Source: an uncultured Lachnospiraceae bacterium (lineage in GTDB: Bacteria > Bacillota > Clostridia > Lachnospirales > Lachnospiraceae). Taken from it: a stretch of 64,000 nt of DNA. Of this stretch, positions 53,190 to 61,360 are shown one piece after another (the stretch's first letter is position 1; the number at the start of each line of letters is the position of its first letter). The DNA lies in NCBI GenBank assembly GCA_947382625.1, contig CANDAG010000017.1, positions 1 to 64,000 of the forward strand, in the 5' to 3' direction. The notes under the pieces are model-generated. The model was not told the origin of the DNA. It saw only the letters and a program-made list of their open reading frames with translations, and made no database searches. The translations under genes and the position numbers were made by a program.

Positions 53190-54410
53190 TTACTTAAGCG
53201 CAACTTCTACGATGGTACGTCCGCTATCACTTTTTGCCCGCTCAAGTGTTTCGTAATAGTTTTCCTGATCGGTAAGGCAGAAATCTGTAAGCGCGCAGTC
53301 CGTACCGCGCAGAGAGAGGCGATAGGCGCTTCCGTCCTCTCTGAAAAAATACAGCCAGAAGAGCTTGCCGGGGGTTACGCCATCCTTCAGATAATAAAAG
53401 CAGTGTACCTCCTGATAGTCCTCATGGATATCCAGTTTTTCCTCCAGAAAGCTTTTGGCGGCAGTGAAAGCATTTTCAGCCTGTTCCCCGGCGTTTTCCT
53501 TCGATATAGTGGTTTCATCGTCAAGCCACTTGGCCAGGCTGACAGATACCTGCATAAGGCTGCCATCAAGGCTGTTGACATAGAAATAATAGTAGCAGTT
53601 GCTCTGGATGCTGAAGGTGATACAGTAGACAGGAACTTCAAAATAGGAATCTTCCAGGTAGCAGTTTTGCTCCATTCCCTCAGTGGACAGGGAAAAGAAG
53701 GAGTCCATCCATCCCCTGACAGCCTCGATGGCTTCCGTTTCCTCAATGCCATCGCTTTCACTGATCTGGTGTTCAAGCTGTTTCTGTTCTTTTTCCTGCT
53801 CGGCATGCACTTCCATAGCCTCCGGTGACTGCTCTAAAGCATAGTCTCTTTTGTAATTAAAATCGATGATCTGCAAAAGCTCCTCATCGGTTAATTCTCT
53901 GTCAGGAAGATAAAACAGAGAGTTTGTTTCATTGTAACAGAGCATATCCTGTGCTCTTTGCGCTTCATCTGTGATCCTCAGAAGCTCTCTCTCCGGGAAA
54001 GTACCATTCTGGTAAGCCTTAAAGAGCTCTGCCTTCCGGGAAAGCTCATCCTGGGTGTAGCTTCTGGAGAATTTATCGGCGTCACCCTCGCTCATATCCT
54101 GAGCAGGCAGCATTTCGGATATCGCGCTGATCTCTTCTTCCGGCAGACTTTCCATCCGCTCCCGGATCAGGTGACGGATCCCGGCCTGTACCGGAACGCT
54201 GATAATTCCTATTACCAATAGGGCTGCGGCGGCCATAGATAATATTTTTCCGGTTTTTATATTTAATGATTTTTTATGTGTAGTCTGAGAATGTCCGGAA
54301 GTAATTCCTTCCGTAGATAATGAGGTACGGTTACGGAGATTTTTCAGAATGTCAGTCTGCATTTCCTCCGTAATATTGATATGTTCTATGGCTTTTTTTA
54401 TTTTATTCAT
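53190..54410 (-). CDS. Membrane protein coupled to ECF sigma factor, probable anti-sigma
   Basis: 406 residues: a cytoplasmic N-terminus (1-45, with ITEEMQTDILKNL), one membrane helix (about 50-70) and a large Glu-rich extracytoplasmic part. The closing third (about 250-400) contains mixed alpha/beta sequence with repeated FYYxxDG-like turns. No zinc-finger (HxxxCxxC) anti-sigma motif is seen. The ATG shares a base with the sigma factor stop (TGATG), so translation is coupled, which is typical of sigma/anti-sigma pairs. The role is inferred from this position. Confidence 0.75.
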   Translation of the reverse strand: MNKIKKAIEHINITEEMQTDILKNLRNRTSLSTEGITSGHSQTTHKKSLNIKTGKILSMAAAALLVIGIISVPVQAGIRHLIRERMESLPEEEISAISEMLPAQDMSEGDADKFSRSYTQDELSRKAELFKAYQNGTFPERELLRITDEAQRAQDMLCYNETNSLFYLPDRELTDEELLQIIDFNYKRDYALEQSPEAMEVHAEQEKEQKQLEHQISESDGIEETEAIEAVRGWMDSFFSLSTEGMEQNCYLEDSYFEVPVYCITFSIQSNCYYYFYVNSLDGSLMQVSVSLAKWLDDETTISKENAGEQAENAFTAAKSFLEEKLDIHEDYQEVHCFYYLKDGVTPGKLFWLYFFREDGSAYRLSLRGTDCALTDFCLTDQENYYETLERAKSDSGRTIVEVALK

Positions 54411-54871
54411 CAGGCCTGTGCCTCCTTCCATGATAATCTTAACTGTTCTCTGCCTCTCTGCAGCCTTTTTTTGACAGCATGCTCCGATATTTTCAGCATA
54501 AGGGCAATTTCTCTGACATGATAACCCTCCACATAATGAAGATAAATGACAGCTTTATGTTTGGGGGAGAGCTCTAAAAGCTCCCGGATGGTATCCAGCT
54601 CCTGCGGCGCTGCAAGGCTGTCCGTAAATTCGTCAATGGAAACCTTCGGGTGGCGGCTGCGAAAACGCAGCATATCCCGGCAGACATTGGCGGCAACTGA
54701 AATGAGCCAGGCCTTTTCGTGTTCGCCGTCCGAAAAGTCAGGTCTTTTTTCCAGATAGCGGCAGAAAGTATCCTGAATGGCATCCTGCGCATCCTGTTCA
54801 TTGCAGAGCATGACAATGCAGATCCTGTAAAGCATATTGCTGTAGTTCATCACTGCTTCTTCTATGGACAT
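54410..54871 (-). CDS. ECF-type RNA polymerase sigma factor
   Basis: 153 residues with sigma region 2 (about 5-70, with DAQDAIQDTFCRYLEK) and region 4 (about 95-150, with LELSPKHKAVIYLHYVEGYHVREIALML). AAGGAGG lies about 8 bases before the ATG. It directs polymerase to a small regulon in response to an envelope signal sensed by its partner. Its promoter overlaps that of the divergent ComB-like gene. Confidence 0.93.
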   Translation of the reverse strand: MSIEEAVMNYSNMLYRICIVMLCNEQDAQDAIQDTFCRYLEKRPDFSDGEHEKAWLISVAANVCRDMLRFRSRHPKVSIDEFTDSLAAPQELDTIRELLELSPKHKAVIYLHYVEGYHVREIALMLKISEHAVKKRLQRGREQLRLSWKEAQA

Positions 54872-54932
54872 GATTTTTACCTCCTTATACCTTTAACACG
54901 TCTGAAGGATGGAAAAGGTGACTCATTCTTTG

Positions 54933-54961
54933 ATATTATTTGCATTTCAGGGGATTTTCAA
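54933..54961 (-). promoter_or_regulatory. Promoter of the ECF sigma operon
   Basis: On the minus strand TTGAAA (54961-54956), a 17-base spacer and TAATAT (54938-54933). It overlaps the divergent promoter at 54940-54968 almost completely. Confidence 0.5.
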
Positions 54962-54968
54962 GTACAAT
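54940..54968 (+). promoter_or_regulatory. Promoter of the ComB-like gene
   Basis: TTGCAT (54940-54945), a 17-base spacer and TACAAT (54963-54968), 49 bases before the start at 55017. Confidence 0.7.
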
Positions 54969-55016
54969 AGAGGAAATTTCGGAGCAGCAGAGCAAATTTA
55001 TGAAAAGGACAAAATA

Positions 55017-55712
55017 ATGGACAAAGTAAATATCCTCCATCTGATCGAGGGCGCAAAGCAGGCAGAGGGACTTACAGTGATTATTGATGTTTTCAGGGCG
55101 TTTTCACTGGAGTGTTATCTGTATGACATGGGAGTAAAGGAGATACGTCCTGTGGGCACGATTGAAGAAGCTTTTTCTCTAAGGAGCAGGATTCCCAATA
55201 GTGTTCTTGTGGGCGAAAGACAGGGAAAGAAGTGCGAAGGGTTTGATTATGGCAATTCGCCTTCGGTGATCCCGGCAGAGGATGTGCGTGGAAAGACAGT
55301 GATCCACACCACCAGCGCGGGGACACAGGGCATTGTCAGTGCAGCTTTTGCAAGTGAGATCATTACAGGAAGTCTTGTGAATGCAAGGGCTGTGGCAGAT
55401 TATATTCTGGCCGTGAAGCCGGAGAGGGTTTCTCTTGTATGTATGGGAAACGGCGGTGTACGGCCTGCGGCGGAGGATGAATTGTGTGCGGAATATATAA
55501 AAAGCCTTCTGGAAGGAAAAGAAATTCCGGATCTGGCGCAGAGGCTCACCGACCTAGAGCACCATGGTGGGGAGCATTTCTTTGATCCGGCCGGGCAGGA
55601 TGTTTTTCCGGAGGCAGATTTTTGGATGTGCATCAACTATGACAGGTTTCCCTTTGTGCTTAGGGTAGAGAGGGATGAAATAAGCTATGTGACAAGGCTT
55701 CACAGACAATAG
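55017..55712 (+). CDS. 2-phosphosulfolactate phosphatase family protein (ComB-like)
   Basis: 231-residue ComB-family magnesium-dependent acid phosphatase. IIDVFRAFSLECYL near 20, GERQGKKCEGFDYGNSP near 65 and IHTTSAGTQG near 98 are the family motifs. In methanogens ComB makes sulfolactate for coenzyme M; clostridia carry homologues whose true substrate is not settled. The start at 55017 (AAGGA upstream) lies after the promoter; the frame back to 54909 would include it. The lactonase gene follows after 19 bases. Confidence 0.85.
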   Translation: MDKVNILHLIEGAKQAEGLTVIIDVFRAFSLECYLYDMGVKEIRPVGTIEEAFSLRSRIPNSVLVGERQGKKCEGFDYGNSPSVIPAEDVRGKTVIHTTSAGTQGIVSAAFASEIITGSLVNARAVADYILAVKPERVSLVCMGNGGVRPAAEDELCAEYIKSLLEGKEIPDLAQRLTDLEHHGGEHFFDPAGQDVFPEADFWMCINYDRFPFVLRVERDEISYVTRLHRQ

Positions 55713-55731
55713 GAAGGGGAAGGATGATCGT

Positions 55732-56796
55732 ATGTTATATCAGGTGCATGCAGGCTCCTATACAAGTAATGAAGATATGGATGGCATTTATCAGATTGAA
55801 CTGGACACAGAAAAAGAAAAGCTGCGGCTGATCCGTACTTACAGGGAATGTGACAATCCCTCTTTTCTTGCAGTGACCCCGAATTATCTGTATGCAGTCA
55901 GTGAAAGAGACAGGGATGGCATGATCAGCGCTTATAGGAGAAACCCTGGTGACGGAGTATTATCTTTTCTTAATTCGGTACCCACCGGAGGGGACGCTAT
56001 GTGCCATTTAAATGTGTGGCCCGGGCAAAAAATCTATTCGGCGGCAAACTATATGAGCGGCAGTGTTTTTACAGGAAAAATCCGGGAGGATGGTTCCTTG
56101 GGAGAGCTTTGTGCTTTTTGCCAGCATTCGGGGGCAGGCTATTATCATACCGGCCGGCAGGAAGGGCCTCATGTACATTGTACCGTGTTATCTGCAGACG
56201 GAAAGCGGCTTTATGTGTCAGACCTTGGGCTTGACCAGGTGTTCTGCTATGAGGTGGAAAGAGATGCTTTCCTGACACTTGCCGATGAAAATGCGCAGAT
56301 CAGGCTTCCAAAGGGGGAAGGCCCCCGGCATTTTCTGTTTCAAAACAAGGGAAGATTTATGTATCTGACGGCAGAGTTAGGGAATAAGGTTTTCGTCTAT
56401 GAAACAAAGGATGGCGGCATGACCTATGAGGAAATACAGAGGATCAGCACCCTGCCGGAGGACTATGCCGGGGAGAACACGGCGGCGGATCTGCACTTTT
56501 CCGGGGATGGCAGATTCCTTTATGCTTCTAACCGGGGAATGGATTCTCTGGCATTGTATGAGGCAGATGGGATCACGGGACGTTTGACCGCAAAGGGGCA
56601 TTACGAAGCTTATGGTCAGTGTCCCAGGAATTTTTGTATCACGCCGGATGATCGGTATCTGCTGATCGCCAATCAGGGAAGTGGGAATATTGTATTATGC
56701 AGACGGAATAAAGAGACAGGGGCGCTTTGCGGAAAGGCCGATGAGCTTTCAGTTCCCCAGGCTTCTTTTGTCACAGCCTCTTTGGTCACAGCATAG
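55732..56796 (+). CDS. Beta-propeller lactonase (6-phosphogluconolactonase-like)
   Basis: 354-residue seven-bladed beta-propeller of the YbhE/PF10282 lactonase family. Repeated blade motifs are visible, such as PHVHCTVLSADGKRLYVSDLG, GEGPRHFLFQNKGRFMYLTAELG and PRNFCITPDDRYLLIANQGSGNI (each shown in part). It hydrolyses a sugar lactone, perhaps 6-phosphogluconolactone. Likely an operon with the ComB-like gene. Confidence 0.9.
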   Translation: MLYQVHAGSYTSNEDMDGIYQIELDTEKEKLRLIRTYRECDNPSFLAVTPNYLYAVSERDRDGMISAYRRNPGDGVLSFLNSVPTGGDAMCHLNVWPGQKIYSAANYMSGSVFTGKIREDGSLGELCAFCQHSGAGYYHTGRQEGPHVHCTVLSADGKRLYVSDLGLDQVFCYEVERDAFLTLADENAQIRLPKGEGPRHFLFQNKGRFMYLTAELGNKVFVYETKDGGMTYEEIQRISTLPEDYAGENTAADLHFSGDGRFLYASNRGMDSLALYEADGITGRLTAKGHYEAYGQCPRNFCITPDDRYLLIANQGSGNIVLCRRNKETGALCGKADELSVPQASFVTASLVTA

Positions 56797-56921
56797 GAGC
56801 ATGAGGGCGTTTGATTCCACTGTAAGCAGTTTTCATGGCATTTCCCATAAGATTTTTTTTAAAACACCGATAATATAAGTGAGAAACAGAGAAATTACTG
56901 AGAAATCGGAGGTGGATCACT

Positions 56922-57497
56922 TTGAATATCAATTTAATGGGAAATGGCGGATTCCTTTTTGGCGGCAGCTCCATGCTGCAGGCCGGCGGCCTGAAAAGCG
57001 CCGCTAAGAGGCAGGAGCGGAAGGCTGGGAGCCAGCGGGAGATCACTTTTTTGGAGAAACAGAAGGAGAATCTGAAAAATAAAGAGTGCAGTACACTCGA
57101 TGAGATCAGGCAGAAGCTGGAAATGTATCATACCTATGAGGATGAGATCGCGGCTGTGAAGGCTTCCTATAATAAGGAAGAGATGTTCCATATTCTGGAT
57201 GAGGCCAAGGAGCAGGGAGAGAAAACCGCCGAAGCCATCAAGAAGCAGGAGCCCAAGACACCGGAGGAGAGGAAGAGGGAGCTTGCGGAAGAGGCTCTTG
57301 GACTGGACGAGGAGAAGGGCGTTCTCACAGAGACCATGGAAGAGCTTACGGAAAGCGTGGAGGAAGCAGTGGAAAATGCGGAAAAAACGCTGGAAGCCGC
57401 GGAAAAAACTCTGGAAGCTACGGAAAAAACTCTGGAAGCTACGGAAAAAACTCTGGAAGCGGCTCCGGAAGAGGTTCTCATGGAGAAAGGAAGATAA
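56922..57497 (+). CDS. Coiled-coil protein with C-terminal heptapeptide repeats
   Basis: 191 residues. A Gly-rich start (about 6-24) is followed by charged helical sequence to the end. Residues about 153-180 are four copies of a seven-residue unit (AEKTLEA or TEKTLEA) encoded by 21-bp repeats, ideal for coiled-coil extension. The start is TTG at 56922 with GGAGG upstream; the ATG at 56937 is too far from it. Function unknown. A TTCG-loop terminator follows. Confidence 0.7.
   Translation: MNINLMGNGGFLFGGSSMLQAGGLKSAAKRQERKAGSQREITFLEKQKENLKNKECSTLDEIRQKLEMYHTYEDEIAAVKASYNKEEMFHILDEAKEQGEKTAEAIKKQEPKTPEERKRELAEEALGLDEEKGVLTETMEELTESVEEAVENAEKTLEAAEKTLEATEKTLEATEKTLEAAPEEVLMEKGR
57378..57461 (+). 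repeat. Four 21-bp tandem repeats
   Basis: Units at 57378-57398, 57399-57419, 57420-57440 and 57441-57461. Neighbouring units differ at only one to three bases, so the expansion is recent. Frame is kept. Confidence 0.95.
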
Positions 57498-57502
57498 TGT
57501 GC

Positions 57503-57528
57503 AAGGCTGCGCTTCGGCGCAGCCTTTT
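57503..57528 (+). terminator. Terminator with TTCG tetraloop
   Basis: A perfect 10-bp stem AAGGCTGCGC (57503-57512) with GCGCAGCCTT (57517-57526) closed by TTCG, then TTTTCC. Confidence 0.88.
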
Positions 57529-57560
57529 CCTAAGATTTTATAAATCCCGTTTCCCCTATC

Positions 57561-57589
57561 TTGACGAATCAAGGCCCCTATTGTAACAT
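57561..57589 (+). promoter_or_regulatory. Promoter of the GntR-ABC operon
   Basis: TTGACG (57561-57566), a 17-base spacer and TAACAT (57584-57589). The start site falls inside the operator at 57593-57613. Confidence 0.7.
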
Positions 57590-57592
57590 AAC

Positions 57593-57613
57593 TGTATTAA
57601 CACTATTAGTACA
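57593..57613. promoter_or_regulatory. Candidate GntR/YtrA operator
   Basis: TGTATTAA, CACTA, TTAGTACA: arms match at 7 of 8 positions. It sits at the predicted transcription start of the GntR operon, the position expected for autorepression. Confidence 0.55.
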
Positions 57614-57654
57614 CTTAGCAAAGCTATTTATAAGCGTGCAGAAAGGAGCCGCAT

Positions 57655-58020
57655 ATGATCTTCATAGATTATCGGGATACCAGACCGATCTATGAGCAGG
57701 TAACGGAACGGTTTAAAATGCTTATTCTGCGGGGCGTACTGTGTCCGGATGAAAAGATTCCTTCCGTCCGCAATCTGGCAGTGGATCTGTCCATCAATCC
57801 TAATACCATCCAGCGGGCTTATTCCGAGCTGGAGCGGCAGGGATATATCTATACGGTGAAGGGCAAGGGAAACTTCGTCTCAGGTGATAAAGAGCTTTTC
57901 CGCAAATACAGGGAGGAGATCTTTGCCGGACTGAGGAGCATCTGTAAAGCAGCCTTTGAGGCGGGGATCACGGAGGAAGAGATCATTCAAAGTATTAAGG
58001 GGGAAAATGCCAATGATTGA
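57655..58020 (+). CDS. GntR-family regulator, YtrA type
   Basis: 121 residues: a winged helix-turn-helix (about 10-78, with RPIYEQVTERFK, PSVRNLAVDLSINPNTIQRAYSELERQGYIYTVKGKGNFV in pieces) and a short C-terminal helical tail, the YtrA layout without a ligand domain. It overlaps the ABC ATPase start by 8 bases and very probably represses its own operon. Such systems respond to cell-wall-active compounds in other Bacillota. Confidence 0.93.
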   Translation: MIFIDYRDTRPIYEQVTERFKMLILRGVLCPDEKIPSVRNLAVDLSINPNTIQRAYSELERQGYIYTVKGKGNFVSGDKELFRKYREEIFAGLRSICKAAFEAGITEEEIIQSIKGENAND

Positions 58021-58918
58021 GATAAAGAATGTGACCAAATCATACGACCGTATCAAGGCAGTGGATGATGTGAGTGTGACCATCAGAGAAAATACAGTGT
58101 TTGGCCTGATCGGAACCAACGGGGCAGGGAAAAGCACGGTACTGCGGATGGTGGCAGGAGTACTGAAGCAGGAATCCGGGGAGATCACTGTTGACGGCAA
58201 ACCGGTTTTTGACAATATAGAGGTTAAGAGGAATATTTATTTTATTGCTGACGAGCCTTATTTTTTTGCCAACAGCAATGCAATGGATATGCAGAAGTAT
58301 TTAAGCTCTGTGTATCCGGATTTTGCAGTGACAGATTTTTACAACTATCTGATGAATTTTGGACTGGACAAAAAGCGGAAGATCAATACTTATTCCAAAG
58401 GAATGAAAAAGCAGCTGGCCCTGATCTGCGGGGTGTGCAGCGGCACCAAATATCTGCTCTGCGATGAGACCTTTGACGGTCTTGATCCGGTAATGCGTCA
58501 GGGGATCAAGAGCATTTTTGCCAGTGAGATGGAGCGGAGAGGCATGACGCCTGTGATCGCCTCCCACAATCTGCGGGAGCTTGAGGATATCTGCGACCAT
58601 GTGGGGCTGCTCCATAAAGGCGGCGTGCTTCTTTCCAGGGATTTAGAGGACATGAAGTGCAATATCCAGAAGGTACAGTGTGTCTTTAAGGCTACAGAGG
58701 ATGAGAGTAAGGCAATCTCTGCACTGGACATTATGAAAAATGAAAAGAGAGGCTCCTTAAATGTTCTTACGGTACGGGGGAGCAAGGCGGAGATCATGGC
58801 AATCTTTGCCACGGTAAATACCATATTTTTTGAGGCGCTGCCTCTTTCCCTTGAGGAGATATTTATCAGCGAAACGGAGGTAGTGGGTTATGACATCAAA
58901 AAGCTCATTCTTGGTTAA
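58013..58918 (+). CDS. ABC transporter ATPase
   Basis: 301 residues: Walker A GTNGAGKST near 37, signature YSKGMKKQLALI near 129 and Walker B LLCDETFDGLDP near 150. The usual signature Ser-Gly-Gly is SKG and the Walker B Glu is followed by TFD, as in many ABC-2 multidrug-type ATPases. The start at 58013 has AGGGGG about 9 bases upstream and overlaps the GntR stop. The permease starts 29 bases before this gene ends. Confidence 0.92.
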   Translation: MIEIKNVTKSYDRIKAVDDVSVTIRENTVFGLIGTNGAGKSTVLRMVAGVLKQESGEITVDGKPVFDNIEVKRNIYFIADEPYFFANSNAMDMQKYLSSVYPDFAVTDFYNYLMNFGLDKKRKINTYSKGMKKQLALICGVCSGTKYLLCDETFDGLDPVMRQGIKSIFASEMERRGMTPVIASHNLRELEDICDHVGLLHKGGVLLSRDLEDMKCNIQKVQCVFKATEDESKAISALDIMKNEKRGSLNVLTVRGSKAEIMAIFATVNTIFFEALPLSLEEIFISETEVVGYDIKKLILG

Positions 58919-61157
58919 TCTGAAAGAAAACAGCAAAAGACGGCTGTGGGTATGGGTCATATCAGCCCTTGTATTTATGCTGGTATTTCCTGTGATGACT
59001 GCCATTGTGATCAGCCAGATCAATAACAGCGCTCCCTATTTAAGTACGGCGTATACCGGGGAGGCGCTTGAGAGGTTCCTTCACGGAAAGCTTATTGCCG
59101 CTATGCGGGAGCAGCTGGGCTTTTTCTCCGCCAGGATCATAGCAGTACTGGGAATTGCCGTGATCAGCGCCGTACAGGGCTTTTCTTATCTGTACAGCCG
59201 CAAAAAGATGGATTTTTATATGGGAATGCCGGTTAAAAGGAAAAAGCGTTTCCTGGTCATATGGCTGAATGGTATTTTGATCTATGTGCTGCCCGCACTT
59301 ATTGGTATTTTGATCGAAATCCTTATCGCTGCCGGAAACGGGGCTATGGACAGATCGGTCCTTGGCTGTGCCGCCTTTGCCTTTTTGGCAGATTTCTGGC
59401 TCTATCTGGGGGTTTATCATTTGGCGCTCCTTGCAGTGATGATGACAGGAAATGTGATCATCACCGGGTTTGGCATTGTGGTGTTTTTTCTGTATGAGTA
59501 TGTGGTGAGATGGACGTTGAACGGCTATAAATCCTTCTTTTTCCGCTATTTTAATTATTATAATGTAAGGACGGAGCCGGTATTATCTCCTGTATCTCTC
59601 TTCAGCAATATTACCAGCGCCTTTATGGGAGAGAAGGTGACAGATTTTAAAAGTCTGGCCATGTTGATCCTGTTCAGTGTAATAACGGGCGCTATTGTAT
59701 ATGTATGCTACGTCCGGCGTCCTGCAGAGGCTGCCGGAAGAGCCATGGCTTTTGATATGACCAAACCGGCGATCAAGGTACTTCTGGCAGTTCCGGCTTC
59801 TCTTTTGGCGGGACTTGTGATCGCGGAAATGGTAGGTTATGATCCAATGAGTTCCTCCGATGGTATGGGATATATGATATTTGTTATTCTGGCGGTGGTG
59901 GTGATCGGAAGCGCTCTGATTCAGGTCATCTATGAATTTGATCTGAAGGGGGCATTGCACAAAAAGCGGGAGATCATCATAAGCGGTATGATCGCCGCCC
60001 TGGTTTTTGTGATCTTTCAGTTTGATCTTCTGGGCTTTGACGCTTATGTGCCGGAGCCGGAGCAGGTGGAGAGTATTGCCTTTATTCCCCAGAATTATGA
60101 ACAGAACACAGCCTATTTTGACGAGGAAGGGAATTATCTTTCGGAAGAGGAGTTTGCAGACAGATATATGTATCTTCATAATGTAGAGGAGGTCTGTGAA
60201 CTGGCCAGGCACTCGATAGAAGGCTATGATCAGATCGGCTTCGACTTCCAAAGAAGCTATGATGAGGAGAAAGAGGGAAGATGGTCGGAGAGCACCGTGC
60301 TTTACCGGTTGAAAAACGGAAGAACGGTCTGTCGGAGACTGTTGGTAAACGTGGATGATGAACAGACCATAGGGCTTCTGGACCGGATCATTGGTTCCAG
60401 GGAGTTTAAAGAAGGCTATATGACCGGAGTATCGGCACAGCTGCAGAATTTGATAGGCGAGGATGAACACTATAAGATCAAGGCAAATTACGGCAACACG
60501 GTTTACAGGAAAGAGATGAGCAGGACAGAGGCGGCAGAGTTTTTGGAAATTTACAGGGAAGAGGTCTCGAAAGCGAATTTCACCAATATCAGGGAAAATA
60601 TGCCGGAGGGAGCGTTGCATATTCAGATATCCGAGGAGATTCCCGGAAGCGTGGGCGATTATGAGAAGCTTACCAGAAGCTGGTATGTCAACATAAATAT
60701 TTATTCCTTTTATGAGGAATGCCTGGATTATCTGAGGACCCGGGGGTATTATATGGATTATCAGCTGAATCCGGAGGATGTGGCGTATATCCAGATCATG
60801 AACCGCAATAATGAAATTTATCAGAAGCTGACACAGGAGGCTTCCGATATGCCGGCAGGTGCAGAGGCGGCGGCCGTGATAGACAGGGATTATGAGAGTG
60901 ACCTCGATACCCGTGTCTATGCGGAATATACAGGAAAAGAGGAGATTGAACAGATTGCAGCCTGCTGTTATCCGGAGGAGATGATAGGATACTATGATTG
61001 GGACAAAGGCCTGGAAGCAGAGAATGATTATTGGATCTATGTATATTTCAATACGGACAGTCCTTTAACCAAGAGCTACGGAATCAGCGCCAGCTATCGA
61101 TTCCTGAAAGGTCAGGTTCCGGCATTCGTGGCAGAGGATACACGATACCAGGAGTAA
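58890..61157 (+). CDS. ABC-2 permease with large C-terminal extracytoplasmic domain
   Basis: 755 residues. About nine or ten hydrophobic segments lie between residues 15 and 385, including SRKKMDFYMGMPVKRKKRF, a typical ABC-2 cytoplasmic loop. The remaining 370 residues are soluble and acidic, and resemble the DUF6449-type permeases as I recall them. The gene overlaps the ATPase by 29 bases, so the pair is coupled. Probable exporter or cell-envelope stress transporter controlled by the GntR protein. Confidence 0.85.
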   Translation: MTSKSSFLVNLKENSKRRLWVWVISALVFMLVFPVMTAIVISQINNSAPYLSTAYTGEALERFLHGKLIAAMREQLGFFSARIIAVLGIAVISAVQGFSYLYSRKKMDFYMGMPVKRKKRFLVIWLNGILIYVLPALIGILIEILIAAGNGAMDRSVLGCAAFAFLADFWLYLGVYHLALLAVMMTGNVIITGFGIVVFFLYEYVVRWTLNGYKSFFFRYFNYYNVRTEPVLSPVSLFSNITSAFMGEKVTDFKSLAMLILFSVITGAIVYVCYVRRPAEAAGRAMAFDMTKPAIKVLLAVPASLLAGLVIAEMVGYDPMSSSDGMGYMIFVILAVVVIGSALIQVIYEFDLKGALHKKREIIISGMIAALVFVIFQFDLLGFDAYVPEPEQVESIAFIPQNYEQNTAYFDEEGNYLSEEEFADRYMYLHNVEEVCELARHSIEGYDQIGFDFQRSYDEEKEGRWSESTVLYRLKNGRTVCRRLLVNVDDEQTIGLLDRIIGSREFKEGYMTGVSAQLQNLIGEDEHYKIKANYGNTVYRKEMSRTEAAEFLEIYREEVSKANFTNIRENMPEGALHIQISEEIPGSVGDYEKLTRSWYVNINIYSFYEECLDYLRTRGYYMDYQLNPEDVAYIQIMNRNNEIYQKLTQEASDMPAGAEAAAVIDRDYESDLDTRVYAEYTGKEEIEQIAACCYPEEMIGYYDWDKGLEAENDYWIYVYFNTDSPLTKSYGISASYRFLKGQVPAFVAEDTRYQE

Positions 61158-61184
61158 AGGATCATATATTGATTACCGAAGACG

Positions 61185-61213
61185 GCAGGCAGAGCGTTTT
61201 GTGCTCTGCCTGC
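61185..61213 (+). terminator. Terminator after the ABC permease
   Basis: An 11-bp stem GCAGGCAGAGC (61185-61195) with GCTCTGCCTGC (61203-61213) and a 7-base loop; the T-run after it is weak (TGTTGAT). Confidence 0.65.
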
Positions 61214-61360
61214 TGTTGATATAAGGACGTATCATTCATGGTTTTTGGTGGAACTTTCCTGAGGTGTATGGTAAACTATACAGGAAGAAAAGGGGAACGG
61301 TGAAGCCGAAGGCTGAACTGTTAAAAGCGCGGAGAGAACCATGCGCAGATGGGAGCGGAA

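Noticed and set aside
53112-53828. 238-codon plus-strand frame over the anti-sigma-like gene
   Set aside because: Antisense to the coupled sigma/anti-sigma pair and crosses the DUF4127 promoter; no ribosome site.
59583-60620. 345-codon minus-strand frame inside the ABC permease
   Set aside because: Fully antisense to a coupled permease gene; rich in His, Gln and Arg as expected of a shadow frame.
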